Assembly: GCA_009780825.1 (NCBI GenBank)
Contig: WQZH01000005.1
Location: 1 to 64,000, forward strand
Direction: 5' to 3'
Origin: Desulfobulbus sp.
Lineage (GTDB): Bacteria > Desulfobacterota > Desulfobulbia > Desulfobulbales > Desulfobulbaceae
Length of the DNA: 64,000 nucleotides
The notes under the pieces are model-generated. The model searched no databases. It saw only the letters and a list, made by a program, of their open reading frames with translations, and was not told the DNA's origin. Each line of letters opens with the position of its first letter. Position 1 is the first letter of the stretch. Shown piece by piece: positions 1 through 9,040 of this stretch. A program made the translations under genes and the position numbers.

Positions 1-358
1 GTATCGAGCAACTGACTCTTTTCAAATAGGTGACCACCGAATGGTGGTCAGAGGATCTGTTGCATAGACCGCTTTGAGCGGTTCACAATTCCAAGCCACC
101 GGCTTTGCCGGTGGTTAATGACTTGGCTTTGCCGTTCTACACCCCGTCGTCCAGCTCAGCGCCAACGGAGTGAACACATTGCAACACCATGTTTCTTTTA
201 CCATTTCGACCAAAAGATGAAAGATTAGAACATGAACCCAGCCATGGGAATAATAAAATTATGGAATGAATACCAGATGCTATCCAAGCAACCTGATGGA
301 GAGGGAATAGGAAAAGATAGTGGAGCATTTTCCCCAAGGGCCCAATTAAGAGGCCGTC
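1..358. other. Left-edge region without a supported gene
   Basis: This stretch precedes the 3' end of the zinc-ribbon gene. Its first 120 bases hold three closely spaced perfect hairpins (listed separately). The remainder is comparatively AT-rich. Short open frames exist on both strands, but none has a convincing ribosome binding site or a recognisable protein, so none is called. Confidence 0.5.
32..114. repeat. Cluster of three hairpins
   Basis: Three short perfect inverted repeats follow each other: GACCACC/GGTGGTC at 32-49, ACCGCT/AGCGGT at 68-82 and CCACCGGC/GCCGGTGG at 96-114. A partial fourth copy of the GGCTTTGCC core lies at about 125-133. Such clustered, unrelated-loop hairpins resemble REP-like intergenic elements or a transposon end; no transposase is adjacent inside the window. 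Function is unknown. Confidence 0.6.
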
Positions 359-769
359 TTAAAACAACCTTCGATTCAAAAAGGTTCCGCGATACCAAAC
401 CGGAGGTTTGGTCAATCGATAGATATAGAAAACAACCGGAATGCATAGCATGAGGCATACAAGCAATTTGAGCGGGGGATTAAAAGGAATGTAGAATCCT
501 ATGAATAATACAAGCAGCAAAGGTATTGCGATTCCCACTATGGAAGTCCCAATTTTGCCATAAACGGCGCCGGTCCTCGCTTGACAATATCCACGCAAAG
601 CATGACATCCTGGGCATTCAGTGGCGTCAATACTTATGACAGTTTGACAAAAAGGACATCGAGTTGCACTTTGTGAAATTGTTCTTGATATCGAATAACC
701 GCAATAGGGGCATTCACTCGCTTTATCTAAAACTTTACGTCCGCATTCAGGACATCTAATGAATGCCAT
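359..769 (-). CDS. Double zinc-ribbon membrane protein
   Basis: This encodes 136 residues. Two zinc-ribbon knuckle pairs occupy the N-terminal third (CPEC...CPYC at about residues 6-22 and CPFC...CPGC at about 38-55). A hydrophobic stretch at about 73-115 follows and could form two membrane helices. The layout, cytosolic zinc ribbons tethered to the membrane, is common in small uncharacterised bacterial proteins. ATG at 769 is preceded by a GGGG-type ribosome binding site about eight bases upstream. No neighbour suggests a function. I recognise the domain type but not the specific family. Confidence 0.75.
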   Translation of the reverse strand: MAFIRCPECGRKVLDKASECPYCGYSISRTISQSATRCPFCQTVISIDATECPGCHALRGYCQARTGAVYGKIGTSIVGIAIPLLLVLFIGFYIPFNPPLKLLVCLMLCIPVVFYIYRLTKPPVWYRGTFLNRRLF

Positions 770-946
770 AATTATTACCCCGCAAGTTTCTGCATTGAAA
801 ACTTGTATGCAAAATTTTTCCTACCCGCCCTCCCTTGCATAGCTTGGCCGTAAGTTGAATGCAGATTCTTGAGTCATGATGCAATTTCAGTGAGTTGGCT
901 TGTCCATTCACCGTACGCCTGGGTGGCTTTGACCAAAATACTCCCT

Positions 947-1711
947 CTATATTTTTTCGTTTTTGTCAAGCAAGCAGCAATTTTCATCGAGCGAGCAGTA
1001 CATTTCGATCCGCTCCTGGTGAAAATTTTTCTCCACAGTATGCGTACGATCCAGATGATAGAGGATGATGACCACGATCACGGTGGCCATGAGGAGAAAA
1101 AGCGGACCAAAAATCCAGAACACCAGGGGAAGCATGACGTAAAAACCCCGCATTCCCATGCGATAGTGATCTCCGGCCCGGTTGAGTTGGGCCGATGCCA
1201 TCTGAGCCGCCACCACTTTGGGAGAGATGACTTTTTCGCGCTCGGTATAGCGGGCGTTGATCATGTAGCCCACATCGTTGTAGAGCCTGATGGAAGAAGC
1301 GAAAAGGAAGAAGGCCGCAAACAGGTCGAGCAGGATAATGATCAGTTTGAGGGGCAGCAGGTTTTCGTGCCGATTGCCAAAGTAATCCAGCAAAGTCCAG
1401 GTGATTTTCAGCTTATCGCTCTGGCCGGAAAGGGTGAGTACGCCAACGGTCAGCAGGATGGCCGTAGAGGCCATAAACGTGGCAGCCATGGTGGAGTTGC
1501 GCAAGGTCTGCACCGCCAGGATGTCCCTGTTCTCTTCCATGACGCTTCGCACCCAGATGGCCCGGGCCAGAGAGGAGATTCCCTGCACGGTATTCACCGG
1601 ATTGGTGCGTGATTTCAACTTGATGAAATACAGATACCCAAGAAATATGGTACACGACGTCACAAAACAGAAACCGTCCGGCGCATACATGGCAAGGTCT
1701 TGAAATGTCAT
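947..1711 (-). CDS. DUF599 family membrane protein
   Basis: The product is 254 residues. I chose the ATG at 1711 because an AAGGGGAA ribosome binding site lies upstream and the protein starts there with a membrane helix; the open frame extends further but without similarity. Four hydrophobic segments are visible, at about residues 12-30, 75-95, 118-140 and 195-225. The conserved pattern of a VRxxWVRxVMEENRD-like loop followed by an NSxMAATFMASTAILL helix matches DUF599. The family is widespread in Proteobacteria and has no established function. The gene stands alone, with more than 400 bases upstream free of genes. Confidence 0.8.
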   Translation of the reverse strand: MTFQDLAMYAPDGFCFVTSCTIFLGYLYFIKLKSRTNPVNTVQGISSLARAIWVRSVMEENRDILAVQTLRNSTMAATFMASTAILLTVGVLTLSGQSDKLKITWTLLDYFGNRHENLLPLKLIIILLDLFAAFFLFASSIRLYNDVGYMINARYTEREKVISPKVVAAQMASAQLNRAGDHYRMGMRGFYVMLPLVFWIFGPLFLLMATVIVVIILYHLDRTHTVEKNFHQERIEMYCSLDENCCLLDKNEKI

Positions 1712-2115
1712 GGTTGATTCCCCTTCACTTATCTGGCTCGTTTGACCACTGGTTGTTGCGCGATTCCGGCAAAAAGCGCGGGCGTCTGCCCCAATCACTC
1801 TGGGCCGGGAGATGCCGGAGCACTTCCCTTCTTGATGAGTGCACACGTCATCCTGACGCAATGCAATATCGCCGTGTCTCTGTACAAAAAGCTCTGTTCA
1901 TTACGTTCAAGACCGCCGCTGCAGGTTGGGGCGAATGCAAGCCACGACCGGAATCTATTGTGAACAGTTTTTGTATTTTTTTAAACAGAAAAACCGCGTC
2001 TTGGTTCAACATAGAGCGGTTAGAAGGCAGGGCCGATGGTTGTGCTCTCCCTGATTCGAATCGAGGAAGGCGGCGCCTTGCTGCGGCGGCAGGATCAGGG
2101 AGCTGCCGCCAAAGG
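1712..2115. other. 404-bp intergenic region
   Basis: This lies between the start of the DUF599 gene and the stop of glcF. It contains a T-rich patch around 1970-1985 and a GATTCGAATC palindrome at about 2053 that superficially resembles a tRNA T-loop, but no acceptor stem or cloverleaf can be drawn. I see no supportable gene, promoter or terminator. Confidence 0.5.
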
Positions 2116-3375
2116 TCAAGGCGGCGGTCCGGTCAGGGCCTGATCGATGAGTTCCAGGGTATGCATGGCCCGGACGGCTAGGCCGGCCCGGTCGATGATG
2201 TCTTGCAGTTGCAAAATACAGCCCGGACAGCCGCTGGCGATCACCGCAGCGCCGCTGGCCCGGAGCCCCGCCACTTTCCGGTCGCCGATCGCCCGGCTCA
2301 GGTCGGGATGGGCGGCGGCGAAGGTTCCGCCCAGGCCGCAGCAGAGAGCGCTGTCCTCCATATCGACGAAATCTGCCTGCGGCAGGGCCCGGAGCAGGTC
2401 CCGCGGTGCGCGGGTGATGCCGGCGGCGCGCAGGTGGCAGGGATCGTGATAGGCGACCCGGAAACGGTGGGGCCATTTTGGCCGGGCCGCCAACTGTTTG
2501 CCCAATCCTTGCCGCAGGAGGAAAACATGGATATCGACCAGTTCGGCGGCCGGCCAATGGACCGTTGCCGGGGAATATCCGGTGAGCATGGCGTGACAGG
2601 AGGCACAGGCGGTGAGGATGCAGTCAAGGGCGCGTCCGGCAAAGGCGCCGGCATTCGCCTTGGCCAGACTTGCGACCAGCGGGCCGTTGCCCGAGGAGGT
2701 CGCGGGCATGCCGCAACAGCCCTGGGTCCGGGGCAGGAACACTGAGCAGCCGAGGCGGTGCACCAGACGGACCAGGATTTCACCGACATGGGGATACAGG
2801 TGGGTGAGCGCGCAGCCGGCAAAGATGCCGACCACCGGTTGGGTGGCATCGCCTTCCAGAAATTCCGGCACCCGGGCAAAGAGGTTGCGTTTGGGCAGCG
2901 GCGGCAGGCTGCGATCTTTCAGGGCTGCCGGGGCAAAGCGCAGACGCAGGCTGCTGGCTTCCGGAATATTCGTAAACAGCAGGGGCGCGAGCAGATCCGC
3001 ACCCTTAACGAGCGCGCCAAGGAGCGGCTTGGAACCGCCGGTGAGGGCGGCTACCCCTCTGCCCAGCACGGAGAGGCCCTGATTCTCGGTGATGCGCCGC
3101 CGGATGGCGGCGACAATGGCGTCGGTGGGCACCTTGTTGGGACATTTGGCCGTACAGGAACCGCAGAGCAGGCACAGCCCGATCTCTTCGCGCAACCGTT
3201 CGTCCAGCCCGATTTCGCCGGCCAACAGTGCCGCCGCCAGCACGATTTTACCTCGGGCCACCGAACCTTCCCGGCCGGTTTCCAGATAGACCGGACAATG
3301 GGCCTGGCAAGCGCCGCAGCGCACGCATTGGGCGATCTCGTCTTGAAAATGCTCCAGCGCCTTGTCTTTAAGCAT
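2116..3375 (-). CDS. glcF: Glycolate/D-lactate oxidase iron-sulfur subunit (GlcF-like)
   Basis: This encodes 419 residues and is the electron-transfer partner of the flavoprotein encoded just upstream. Two ferredoxin clusters of form CxxCxxCxxxCP lie near residues 17-28 and 67-78. Two CCG domains follow, marked by GCCGMP in the first and CCGLGG plus GCPGC in the second, as in GlcF and HdrD-type proteins. ATG at 3375 overlaps the glcD stop by eight bases, so translation is probably coupled. In sulfate reducers such pairs usually oxidise D-lactate or glycolate and pass electrons to the quinone pool; substrate cannot be decided from sequence alone. Confidence 0.9.
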   Translation of the reverse strand: MLKDKALEHFQDEIAQCVRCGACQAHCPVYLETGREGSVARGKIVLAAALLAGEIGLDERLREEIGLCLLCGSCTAKCPNKVPTDAIVAAIRRRITENQGLSVLGRGVAALTGGSKPLLGALVKGADLLAPLLFTNIPEASSLRLRFAPAALKDRSLPPLPKRNLFARVPEFLEGDATQPVVGIFAGCALTHLYPHVGEILVRLVHRLGCSVFLPRTQGCCGMPATSSGNGPLVASLAKANAGAFAGRALDCILTACASCHAMLTGYSPATVHWPAAELVDIHVFLLRQGLGKQLAARPKWPHRFRVAYHDPCHLRAAGITRAPRDLLRALPQADFVDMEDSALCCGLGGTFAAAHPDLSRAIGDRKVAGLRASGAAVIASGCPGCILQLQDIIDRAGLAVRAMHTLELIDQALTGPPP

Positions 3376-4810
3376 GGTAAGGGTCAAGCGACGGTGGCGG
3401 GGATGCGGCGCACCCGGTGTGCTCCGCAATGTCTGGCGGAAAGATCTTGCCGGGATTCATGATGTTGTTGGGGTCCAGGGCCCGCTTGACGGCTTGCATG
3501 GCGGCCAGGGTCGGCTGCTCCAGTTCCATGGCGATGTAGGGCGCCTTGGCGGTGCCGATGCCGTGTTCGCCGCTCACCGAACCGCCGAGCCCGACAGCGG
3601 TACGGAAAATTTCGTCCAGCACCCGGCGCACCGTGTCTTTCATGTCCGGTTGATCGAGATCGACCATGACATTGACATGAATGTTGCCGTCGCCGGCATG
3701 GCCAAAGTTGACGATCGGCACCCCGTACCGGGCCGAAATGGCTTCTAGCAGGCGGATCATTTCCGGCACCCGCGAGCGGGGCACCACGATGTCTTCGTTG
3801 AACTTGTGGGGGTTGAGGGCGCGCAGGCTCGGGCTGACGCTGCGCCGCACCCTCCAGATAGCCTCCGATTCCTCGGCGGTTTCGGCTGTCCGTGTCTCCA
3901 GAACGCCAAGCGGCCGGACGATGTCGAGGATTTTTTGCGCCTGACCGGCGAGCAGGGCCCGGTCTCCGTCCACCTCGATGATCAGGACCGCCCGGCACTC
4001 CAGGGGCAGATCGATCCTGGCGGCGCGGCGCACGCAGTCGATGGCCGCGCCGTCCATGAATTCGAGGGTGGTGGGGATGATCTTGCCGCGGATGATGGCT
4101 GAAACCGCCTGGGCCGCGCCGTCGATGGAGGCAAACGCCACCAGCATGGTTTTACGGGCTTCGGGTTTGGGCAGGAGCCTGAGGATGATCTGGGTAACGA
4201 TGCCCAGGGTGCCTTCTGAGCCGACCAAAAGACGGGTCAGGTCGTAACCCACCACGTTTTTCATGGTGCGGCCGCCGGTGTGGATGACGCTGCCGGTGGG
4301 CGTGACCACGGTCAGGCCGAGCACATAATCCCTGGTGACCCCGTATTTGACGCAACGCGGACCACCGGCGCATTCGGCGATGTTGCCGCCCAGCGTGGAA
4401 AAGTCCTTGGAGGCGGGATCGGGCGGATAGAAGAGCCCGAGCCGTTCCACTTCCTTTTGCAGATGCCCCGTGACCACTCCTGGCTCGACGATAGCGATCA
4501 GGTTGTCGGGATCGATCTCCAGGATCCGGTTCATCCGGGTGAGCACCAGGACAATGCCGCCGTGGATCGGGAGGCTGCCGCCGGTGAAGCCGCTGCCCGC
4601 TCCCCGCGGCACAATCGGAACCCGCTCCTCGTTGGCCAGTTGCACGATCCGGCTGATCTCCTCGGTTGTGCCGGGATGAACCACCACATCCGGCAGAAAT
4701 TGCTGCTGGGTGGCGTCAAACGAGTGGGTGATCCGGTCAACCGTTCCGGTGGCAACATGTTCCGGGCCTACGATGGATGCCAATCGTTGCAGGATATGCT
4801 CGGTTAACAT
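3368..4810 (-). CDS. glcD: FAD-linked glycolate/D-lactate oxidase subunit (GlcD-like)
   Basis: The product is 480 residues, the usual length. It has an N-terminal PCMH-type FAD-binding domain (PRGAGSGFTGGS at about 69-80, then GGNIAECAGGPR and KNVVGYDLTRL) and a C-terminal oxidase domain with GDGNIHVNV and SGEHGIG motifs. This is the GlcD/LldD2-like D-hydroxyacid dehydrogenase family, oxidising glycolate or D-lactate at the cytoplasmic membrane together with GlcF. It lies 24 bases downstream of the MscS-like gene and overlaps glcF, so the three are likely cotranscribed. No strong ribosome binding site is visible before ATG 4810. Confidence 0.9.
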   Translation of the reverse strand: MLTEHILQRLASIVGPEHVATGTVDRITHSFDATQQQFLPDVVVHPGTTEEISRIVQLANEERVPIVPRGAGSGFTGGSLPIHGGIVLVLTRMNRILEIDPDNLIAIVEPGVVTGHLQKEVERLGLFYPPDPASKDFSTLGGNIAECAGGPRCVKYGVTRDYVLGLTVVTPTGSVIHTGGRTMKNVVGYDLTRLLVGSEGTLGIVTQIILRLLPKPEARKTMLVAFASIDGAAQAVSAIIRGKIIPTTLEFMDGAAIDCVRRAARIDLPLECRAVLIIEVDGDRALLAGQAQKILDIVRPLGVLETRTAETAEESEAIWRVRRSVSPSLRALNPHKFNEDIVVPRSRVPEMIRLLEAISARYGVPIVNFGHAGDGNIHVNVMVDLDQPDMKDTVRRVLDEIFRTAVGLGGSVSGEHGIGTAKAPYIAMELEQPTLAAMQAVKRALDPNNIMNPGKIFPPDIAEHTGCAASPPPSLDPYHA

Positions 4811-4834
4811 ACGCTTGGTGTTCGTCCCATGCGC

Positions 4835-6748
4835 CTAGGCGCCGTTTTCCTTTGCGAGATGGACGGTCATCTGCGGGTAGGGGATTTCCCACCCATTGGC
4901 ATTGCAGCAGTCCACGGACCATTTGGCCAGGGCGCGTTCAATGCGTCGGTAGGTCGGCGCCATCTCTCCCTTGAGATCCGCCATGATGGCCACATCCAGC
5001 GAAGAGGGGCCGGCCTGGAGAAAATCGACCGACAGGCTGAGACACTTTTCCGCATAGCCATGTTCTTCCAGTTTGTGCTGCAAAAAGGTTTGCAGGGTGG
5101 TCAGCACGGTAGTGGTGATTTCGGCCTGCAAGGCGTAGGAAAGACCGAAAACCACCCGGAGGTTGAAGTTGCTGGAGAGATTGGTTGGTGATTTGCTGAG
5201 AAAAGTGCTCGTCTGATAGACTGTTCTGCGCCCGCCCATTTCGACCACCTCCACCAGTTCGTGCGAGAGGCTAATCACCTTGGCAAAGGGTTTGCCGTCG
5301 ATGGCGACCCAATCGCCCCGCTTGCAGGGAAACCATGGTTCATCGGCGTGATAGGGCCGGGACATCATGCCGGTCATGCTCTCGATCGGGATGCGCAGAT
5401 ACTCGGCCAGCGCCGGATTGTGCAGTTTGCAGAAGACATTGATCGCCTCCACTTTCCAGGGTACGCCGTTGTAGAACACCCTCTCGCCTTCGCGGATCGA
5501 GCCCATATTGAGCATCATCCGGACCTGCCTCCACATTTTGGGCAGGGTCTGGCGCACCGTCCAGATGACGCCGACCAGCAGGATGAGCGCGGCACTGAGC
5601 AAAAGCCAATCTTCGGCGATATAGAGCACAAAAATAAGGCCAATAACGGAGAAGACCACCGAAAGAATCTTGAGAGCGATATCGAGAATGCGGACATGGA
5701 ATGGACGCTGCTCCTTGCGGGCGCCGGGAATGACGCGAAAGAGCAGGCGGGCGAGCAGACGGAAGGCCAGGAGGACGGCGGTGAAGACAATCAGGGAAAT
5801 GAACAGATACCGGCCACGGTCGCGGAAGAATGTCTGCATCGCATTGCTGGAGCTTCTGAGCAGTGAAACATCATGTTCCTCGAGCTTGGACAATTCCTTC
5901 TGGACCAGATCCAGTTTGTTGTCAAGCCGCTTTTCCACGTTCTGCCAGGCGGGCAGCAGTTCTCCGAGATAGGCCTTGATGGTGGTGGACTCGGTATCCT
6001 TGATCAGTTTGTTGAGATGCGTCACGGCACCGTGGGCCGTGGCCAGTTGCTGGCTGTAGTCATTGATGGTATCTTTGAGTTCGCTCTTGTGCCGGGCCCG
6101 GGCAGTGAGTTGTTTCAGTTCCTTGATGCTTGGTTCGAGCAGGACGGTCAGTTCATTTTTCCAGTCAAAATGGACCGCTTCCTTATCGGCAAAGGTGTTG
6201 GGAGAGACACCGGTGGCGATCCGTTCAAAGTCAACGGCGGTGTCGGCCAACTGCTTGTCGAGTTTGGTCAGTTCATCCTGAAAGGCCTGTTTCGCCGACT
6301 CGGAGGTACTGGCTTCCTGTTTTTTCGAGATGACGTCCATCTGTTGTTTGATACTTCTTTGCAATTCGACCAGGGAGGAGAGCATGTCCAAGGTCTCGTT
6401 GGACCGCCGCTCTTCCTCCTGCCGTATCAGTTTTCTGGTGAGCATCGATCTGAAAACGATCTTCGGCTCGTTTTCCTTGGCCAGCGCGTCGGCATGTTTC
6501 GGGCGGATGCCAAGCAGCAGCGGCGGCGAGGCGGTCACCTGACGGAGCCTCCTGAGATACGGGAACATGTTGTAATAGAGCGAGGCCTGTTGCCTGGCTG
6601 TCAAGGTATCGTTGACCGCAGCGGCGAGCAACGGGGGAGGCGCATTGTCCAGTTTGGTCTGTGTCGCGCCCGGGGTGTCCGTCGTCCCGGCGATGGCGGC
6701 CACTGTCCAGGTCAGAATAAACACGCAGGAGAAGAGAAATTCGCGCAT
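4835..6748 (-). CDS. MscS-like mechanosensitive channel protein with long periplasmic domain
   Basis: The product is 637 residues from the ATG at 6748, which begins a clear signal peptide (MREFLFSCVFILTW... ending near AIAG). A long, charged, coiled-coil-rich segment spans about 105-300. Three membrane helices follow at about 313-337, 355-377 and 381-397. The C-terminal 220 residues show an MscS-like beta domain (SIREGERVFYNGVPWKVEAIN, GDWVAIDG, NLRVVFGLSYAL). The usual MscS pore helix and GTVExI core are strongly altered, so osmotic-shock gating is uncertain. It sits between pdxH (62 bp upstream) and glcD (24 bp downstream). Confidence 0.75.
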   Translation of the reverse strand: MREFLFSCVFILTWTVAAIAGTTDTPGATQTKLDNAPPPLLAAAVNDTLTARQQASLYYNMFPYLRRLRQVTASPPLLLGIRPKHADALAKENEPKIVFRSMLTRKLIRQEEERRSNETLDMLSSLVELQRSIKQQMDVISKKQEASTSESAKQAFQDELTKLDKQLADTAVDFERIATGVSPNTFADKEAVHFDWKNELTVLLEPSIKELKQLTARARHKSELKDTINDYSQQLATAHGAVTHLNKLIKDTESTTIKAYLGELLPAWQNVEKRLDNKLDLVQKELSKLEEHDVSLLRSSSNAMQTFFRDRGRYLFISLIVFTAVLLAFRLLARLLFRVIPGARKEQRPFHVRILDIALKILSVVFSVIGLIFVLYIAEDWLLLSAALILLVGVIWTVRQTLPKMWRQVRMMLNMGSIREGERVFYNGVPWKVEAINVFCKLHNPALAEYLRIPIESMTGMMSRPYHADEPWFPCKRGDWVAIDGKPFAKVISLSHELVEVVEMGGRRTVYQTSTFLSKSPTNLSSNFNLRVVFGLSYALQAEITTTVLTTLQTFLQHKLEEHGYAEKCLSLSVDFLQAGPSSLDVAIMADLKGEMAPTYRRIERALAKWSVDCCNANGWEIPYPQMTVHLAKENGA

Positions 6749-6810
6749 GGTCAACACTCTCAAAAACGGAAAAGATCGGGAAGTAGTGGGCGGATGAGGG
6801 CCGGAAGACA

Positions 6811-7446
6811 TCAGGGGGCCAACCGTTTTATGGTCCACCCCTCGTCGGCACGGCTGTAGAGAAAGCGGTCATGCAGGCGACTGGTCTGTCCTTGCCAGAA
6901 TTCGATACTATCCGGACAAACCCGGTACCCGCCCCAAAAATCGGGCAAGGGAACCTCTCCCTTAAGAAATTTGGCTTTCATACGTTCCAATTCCATCAAC
7001 AACAACTGCCTTGAGGACAGCACTGCACTTTGTCGGGAAATCCATGCGCCCAGTTGGCTGGATCGGGGGCGGCTGGCAAAATAGCGGCCCGATTCGATCC
7101 CGCTGATTTTTTCGGCTCGGCCGGTGATGGTCACCTGCCGGGCCATGCCGACCCAGGGGAAGAGCAGGGCGACCCGGTTGTTTTCCCTAATCTGCCGGGC
7201 CTTGCGGCTCCGATAGTTGGTGAAGAAGACAAAGCCGTCGCGGTCAAAGATTTTGAGGAGAACGGTGCGCAGGGTCGGCTGACCTGCCGCATCCACCGTG
7301 GCCAAAGTCATGGCGTTGGGTTCGGCCAGAGCTGCGGCGCAGGCCTCGTTGAACCAGGCGGTGAACTGATCGAACGGGTCGGCAGCCATCATCTCCCGGG
7401 TCAGTACCGGACTGGTATATTCTTTGCGCAATCCTTTGATGTCCAT
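6811..7446 (-). CDS. pdxH: Pyridoxine/pyridoxamine 5'-phosphate oxidase
   Basis: This encodes 211 residues. PdxH uses FMN and oxygen to convert pyridoxine- or pyridoxamine-5'-phosphate to pyridoxal-5'-phosphate. The family signature is clear: NAMTLATVDAAGQPTLRTVLLK, FFTNYRSRKARQI, ASRPRSSQLGAW, and the C-terminal PDFWGGYRV...EFWQG...LHDRF region ending in WxxKRLAP. Dependence on oxygen is notable in a presumed anaerobe, although many anaerobes retain such genes. The likely operon continues downstream with the MscS-like gene. ATG at 7446 is the natural family start. Confidence 0.95.
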   Translation of the reverse strand: MDIKGLRKEYTSPVLTREMMAADPFDQFTAWFNEACAAALAEPNAMTLATVDAAGQPTLRTVLLKIFDRDGFVFFTNYRSRKARQIRENNRVALLFPWVGMARQVTITGRAEKISGIESGRYFASRPRSSQLGAWISRQSAVLSSRQLLLMELERMKAKFLKGEVPLPDFWGGYRVCPDSIEFWQGQTSRLHDRFLYSRADEGWTIKRLAP

Positions 7447-7726
7447 TTTCTGCCTCCATCATCCCGGCAAAATACGCCCTCCTCTTCGGCAGGTCAACCC
7501 CTTCTTAGCGCGGGCAGCTCAACTCCGATGGCCGGTCATGCCGCTCTCAACACCTGTTTGCCGCCCGCAGCCGCAAGCAGGTGCCGGTAAATGGATTGCT
7601 GCCGCCAGGAGTGCAGAGCGGTTTTGCGCATCACGGAAATGGAGCCTGGGCAAGCAAACAGGGAACCCGGCGCACTGGGGGGTGAATTCGGATCTGGGAT
7701 GAAAAAGATTCCAGGTTTCCGGGCGA

Positions 7727-8551
7727 TCAGTCATCCGCCATGGCTGCCAGCATGGTGGGCAGCGCCGAGGCGCTCGGTTGCTGGACAAAGAAACCGCGGC
7801 CGCCGCTTTCCGCCAACTGGGCAAAGGGGTTGGTCTCGATGTTGACATCGACGATGATCCCGCCTTGCCGGTGGACTTCATGGGCCACGCGATTGGGCAG
7901 ATTGGTGGCGCCGGCGGTCCCGACCACGATCAGCAATACGGTCTCACTGGCCGCCTTGATCGAGCTGTGCCAACGGTAATGGTATTCGTCGTAGCTTTCG
8001 TCGAACAGGAGGACATGCGGCCGGGTGCGTGCCCCGCAAAGCGGGCAGCGGAGCAGTTCCCGATCGTGGTCGGTGAGTTGGTCGTCCTTGGCTTTCGGCT
8101 GGACAGCCGGCGGGATAGGATAGACCGCATTGCTGCATTCGAGGGAGCAGCGCATGAAGTTGACGTTGCCATGGATCTGGTAGGTGCGTTCCAGTGAATT
8201 GCCGGCTCTGAGGTGGAGTCCGTCGACATTCTGGGTAATCAGGGTGAAGCGGTCGCCGAAGCGTTGTTCCATGGCGACCAGGGCGTGGTGGCCGGGATTG
8301 GGTTCGGCGGCTCTGCAAATGCCCATGCGGTACAGATACCACTTCCACACCTCGTCGGGCTGCTGGGTAAACATCCAGAAGGTAGCCATTTCCTGTGGCT
8401 GATAGACTTGGGAACCCACGGTCCAATATCCTTCGGGGCCGCGAAAGGTGGGGATGCCGCTCTCCGCCGAAATTCCGGCTCCGGTCAGGATCGTTATCCT
8501 GCCGGTTCCTTTGGCTGTCTCCCGCAGAACGGTGCGCACGGCTTCTTGCAT
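7727..8551 (-). CDS. Sir2-family NAD-dependent protein deacylase
   Basis: The product is 274 residues. Sirtuins remove acyl groups from lysines using NAD+. Visible motifs are GAGISAESGIPTFRG (about 24-38), TQNVDGLH, the catalytic-histidine IHGN segment, and two cysteine pairs for zinc (CSLEC and CPLC). The usual FGE after RPxVV reads FDE, and the GTS motif reads GTAGATNLPN, so this is a divergent sirtuin. AGGAG lies seven bases before ATG 8551. No obvious acetyl-CoA synthetase or acetyltransferase partner is adjacent. Confidence 0.88.
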   Translation of the reverse strand: MQEAVRTVLRETAKGTGRITILTGAGISAESGIPTFRGPEGYWTVGSQVYQPQEMATFWMFTQQPDEVWKWYLYRMGICRAAEPNPGHHALVAMEQRFGDRFTLITQNVDGLHLRAGNSLERTYQIHGNVNFMRCSLECSNAVYPIPPAVQPKAKDDQLTDHDRELLRCPLCGARTRPHVLLFDESYDEYHYRWHSSIKAASETVLLIVVGTAGATNLPNRVAHEVHRQGGIIVDVNIETNPFAQLAESGGRGFFVQQPSASALPTMLAAMADD

Positions 8552-9040
8552 GAGGCGCTCCTGAAAAGAGTTGCTCTGTTAGTGAGGTATGATTGATCCG
8601 TCATGCGATTCAGGCATGAATCCATAACGACAACGGCATGAACTAAGTCCAGAAAAATAACTTTTTCAAGAAAATTCTGCCGGCGATATCCAGGGGTTCG
8701 GCGGCAAGACCGGGGAACGATCCGAAGAGATCGGTGACCGTTGCCGTGCGAATATGGTACAGTGAGTGCTGGCGGGTCGGCGTGACCAGCAAGGAGCAGG
8801 AGGCTTTGGTTGCCTGCGGCGGCGATTCCTCTGAGTGGCTGCGTGGCGATGGTCGCCGCGTCTATGGCCTGTATGCTCCCGATACGTATTGCACCCTTGC
8901 CCATGGATGGCGCCGCCGTGGCGGCAGGAGCTGATTCTGAACGCGGATGCCCCGGTCGGAAGGGTATCGTTTTTTCCAGGTTGGGTTTTTCCGGCTTTCG
9001 TGGCCCTTCGGTACACCCAGCCATTGCCATGTGATTGCCC
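8552..9040. other. Intergenic region between sirtuin and acyltransferase
   Basis: About 490 bases separate two divergent genes. Open frames on both strands exist, but none has recognisable protein features or a good ribosome binding site. The divergent promoters are expected here; none matches consensus well enough to call. Confidence 0.5.

Noticed and set aside
232-453. 73-codon plus-strand frame near the left edge
   Set aside because: It overlaps the 3' end of the zinc-ribbon gene, has no ribosome binding site and no similarity I recognise.
869-1612. 247-codon open frame on the plus strand opposite the DUF599 gene
   Set aside because: The minus-strand frame has four membrane helices, family motifs and a ribosome binding site; this one does not.
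2045-2075. tRNA-like GATTCGAATC sequence
   Set aside because: No acceptor, D or anticodon stems can be drawn around it; it is only a short palindrome.
5873-6859. 328-codon open frame on the plus strand opposite the MscS-like gene
   Set aside because: It is antisense to a gene with a signal peptide, helices and family motifs; no recognisable protein in this frame.
8810-9034. Small hydrophobic plus-strand frame before the acyltransferase
   Set aside because: It lacks a ribosome binding site and a coherent membrane-protein pattern; possibly decayed sequence.
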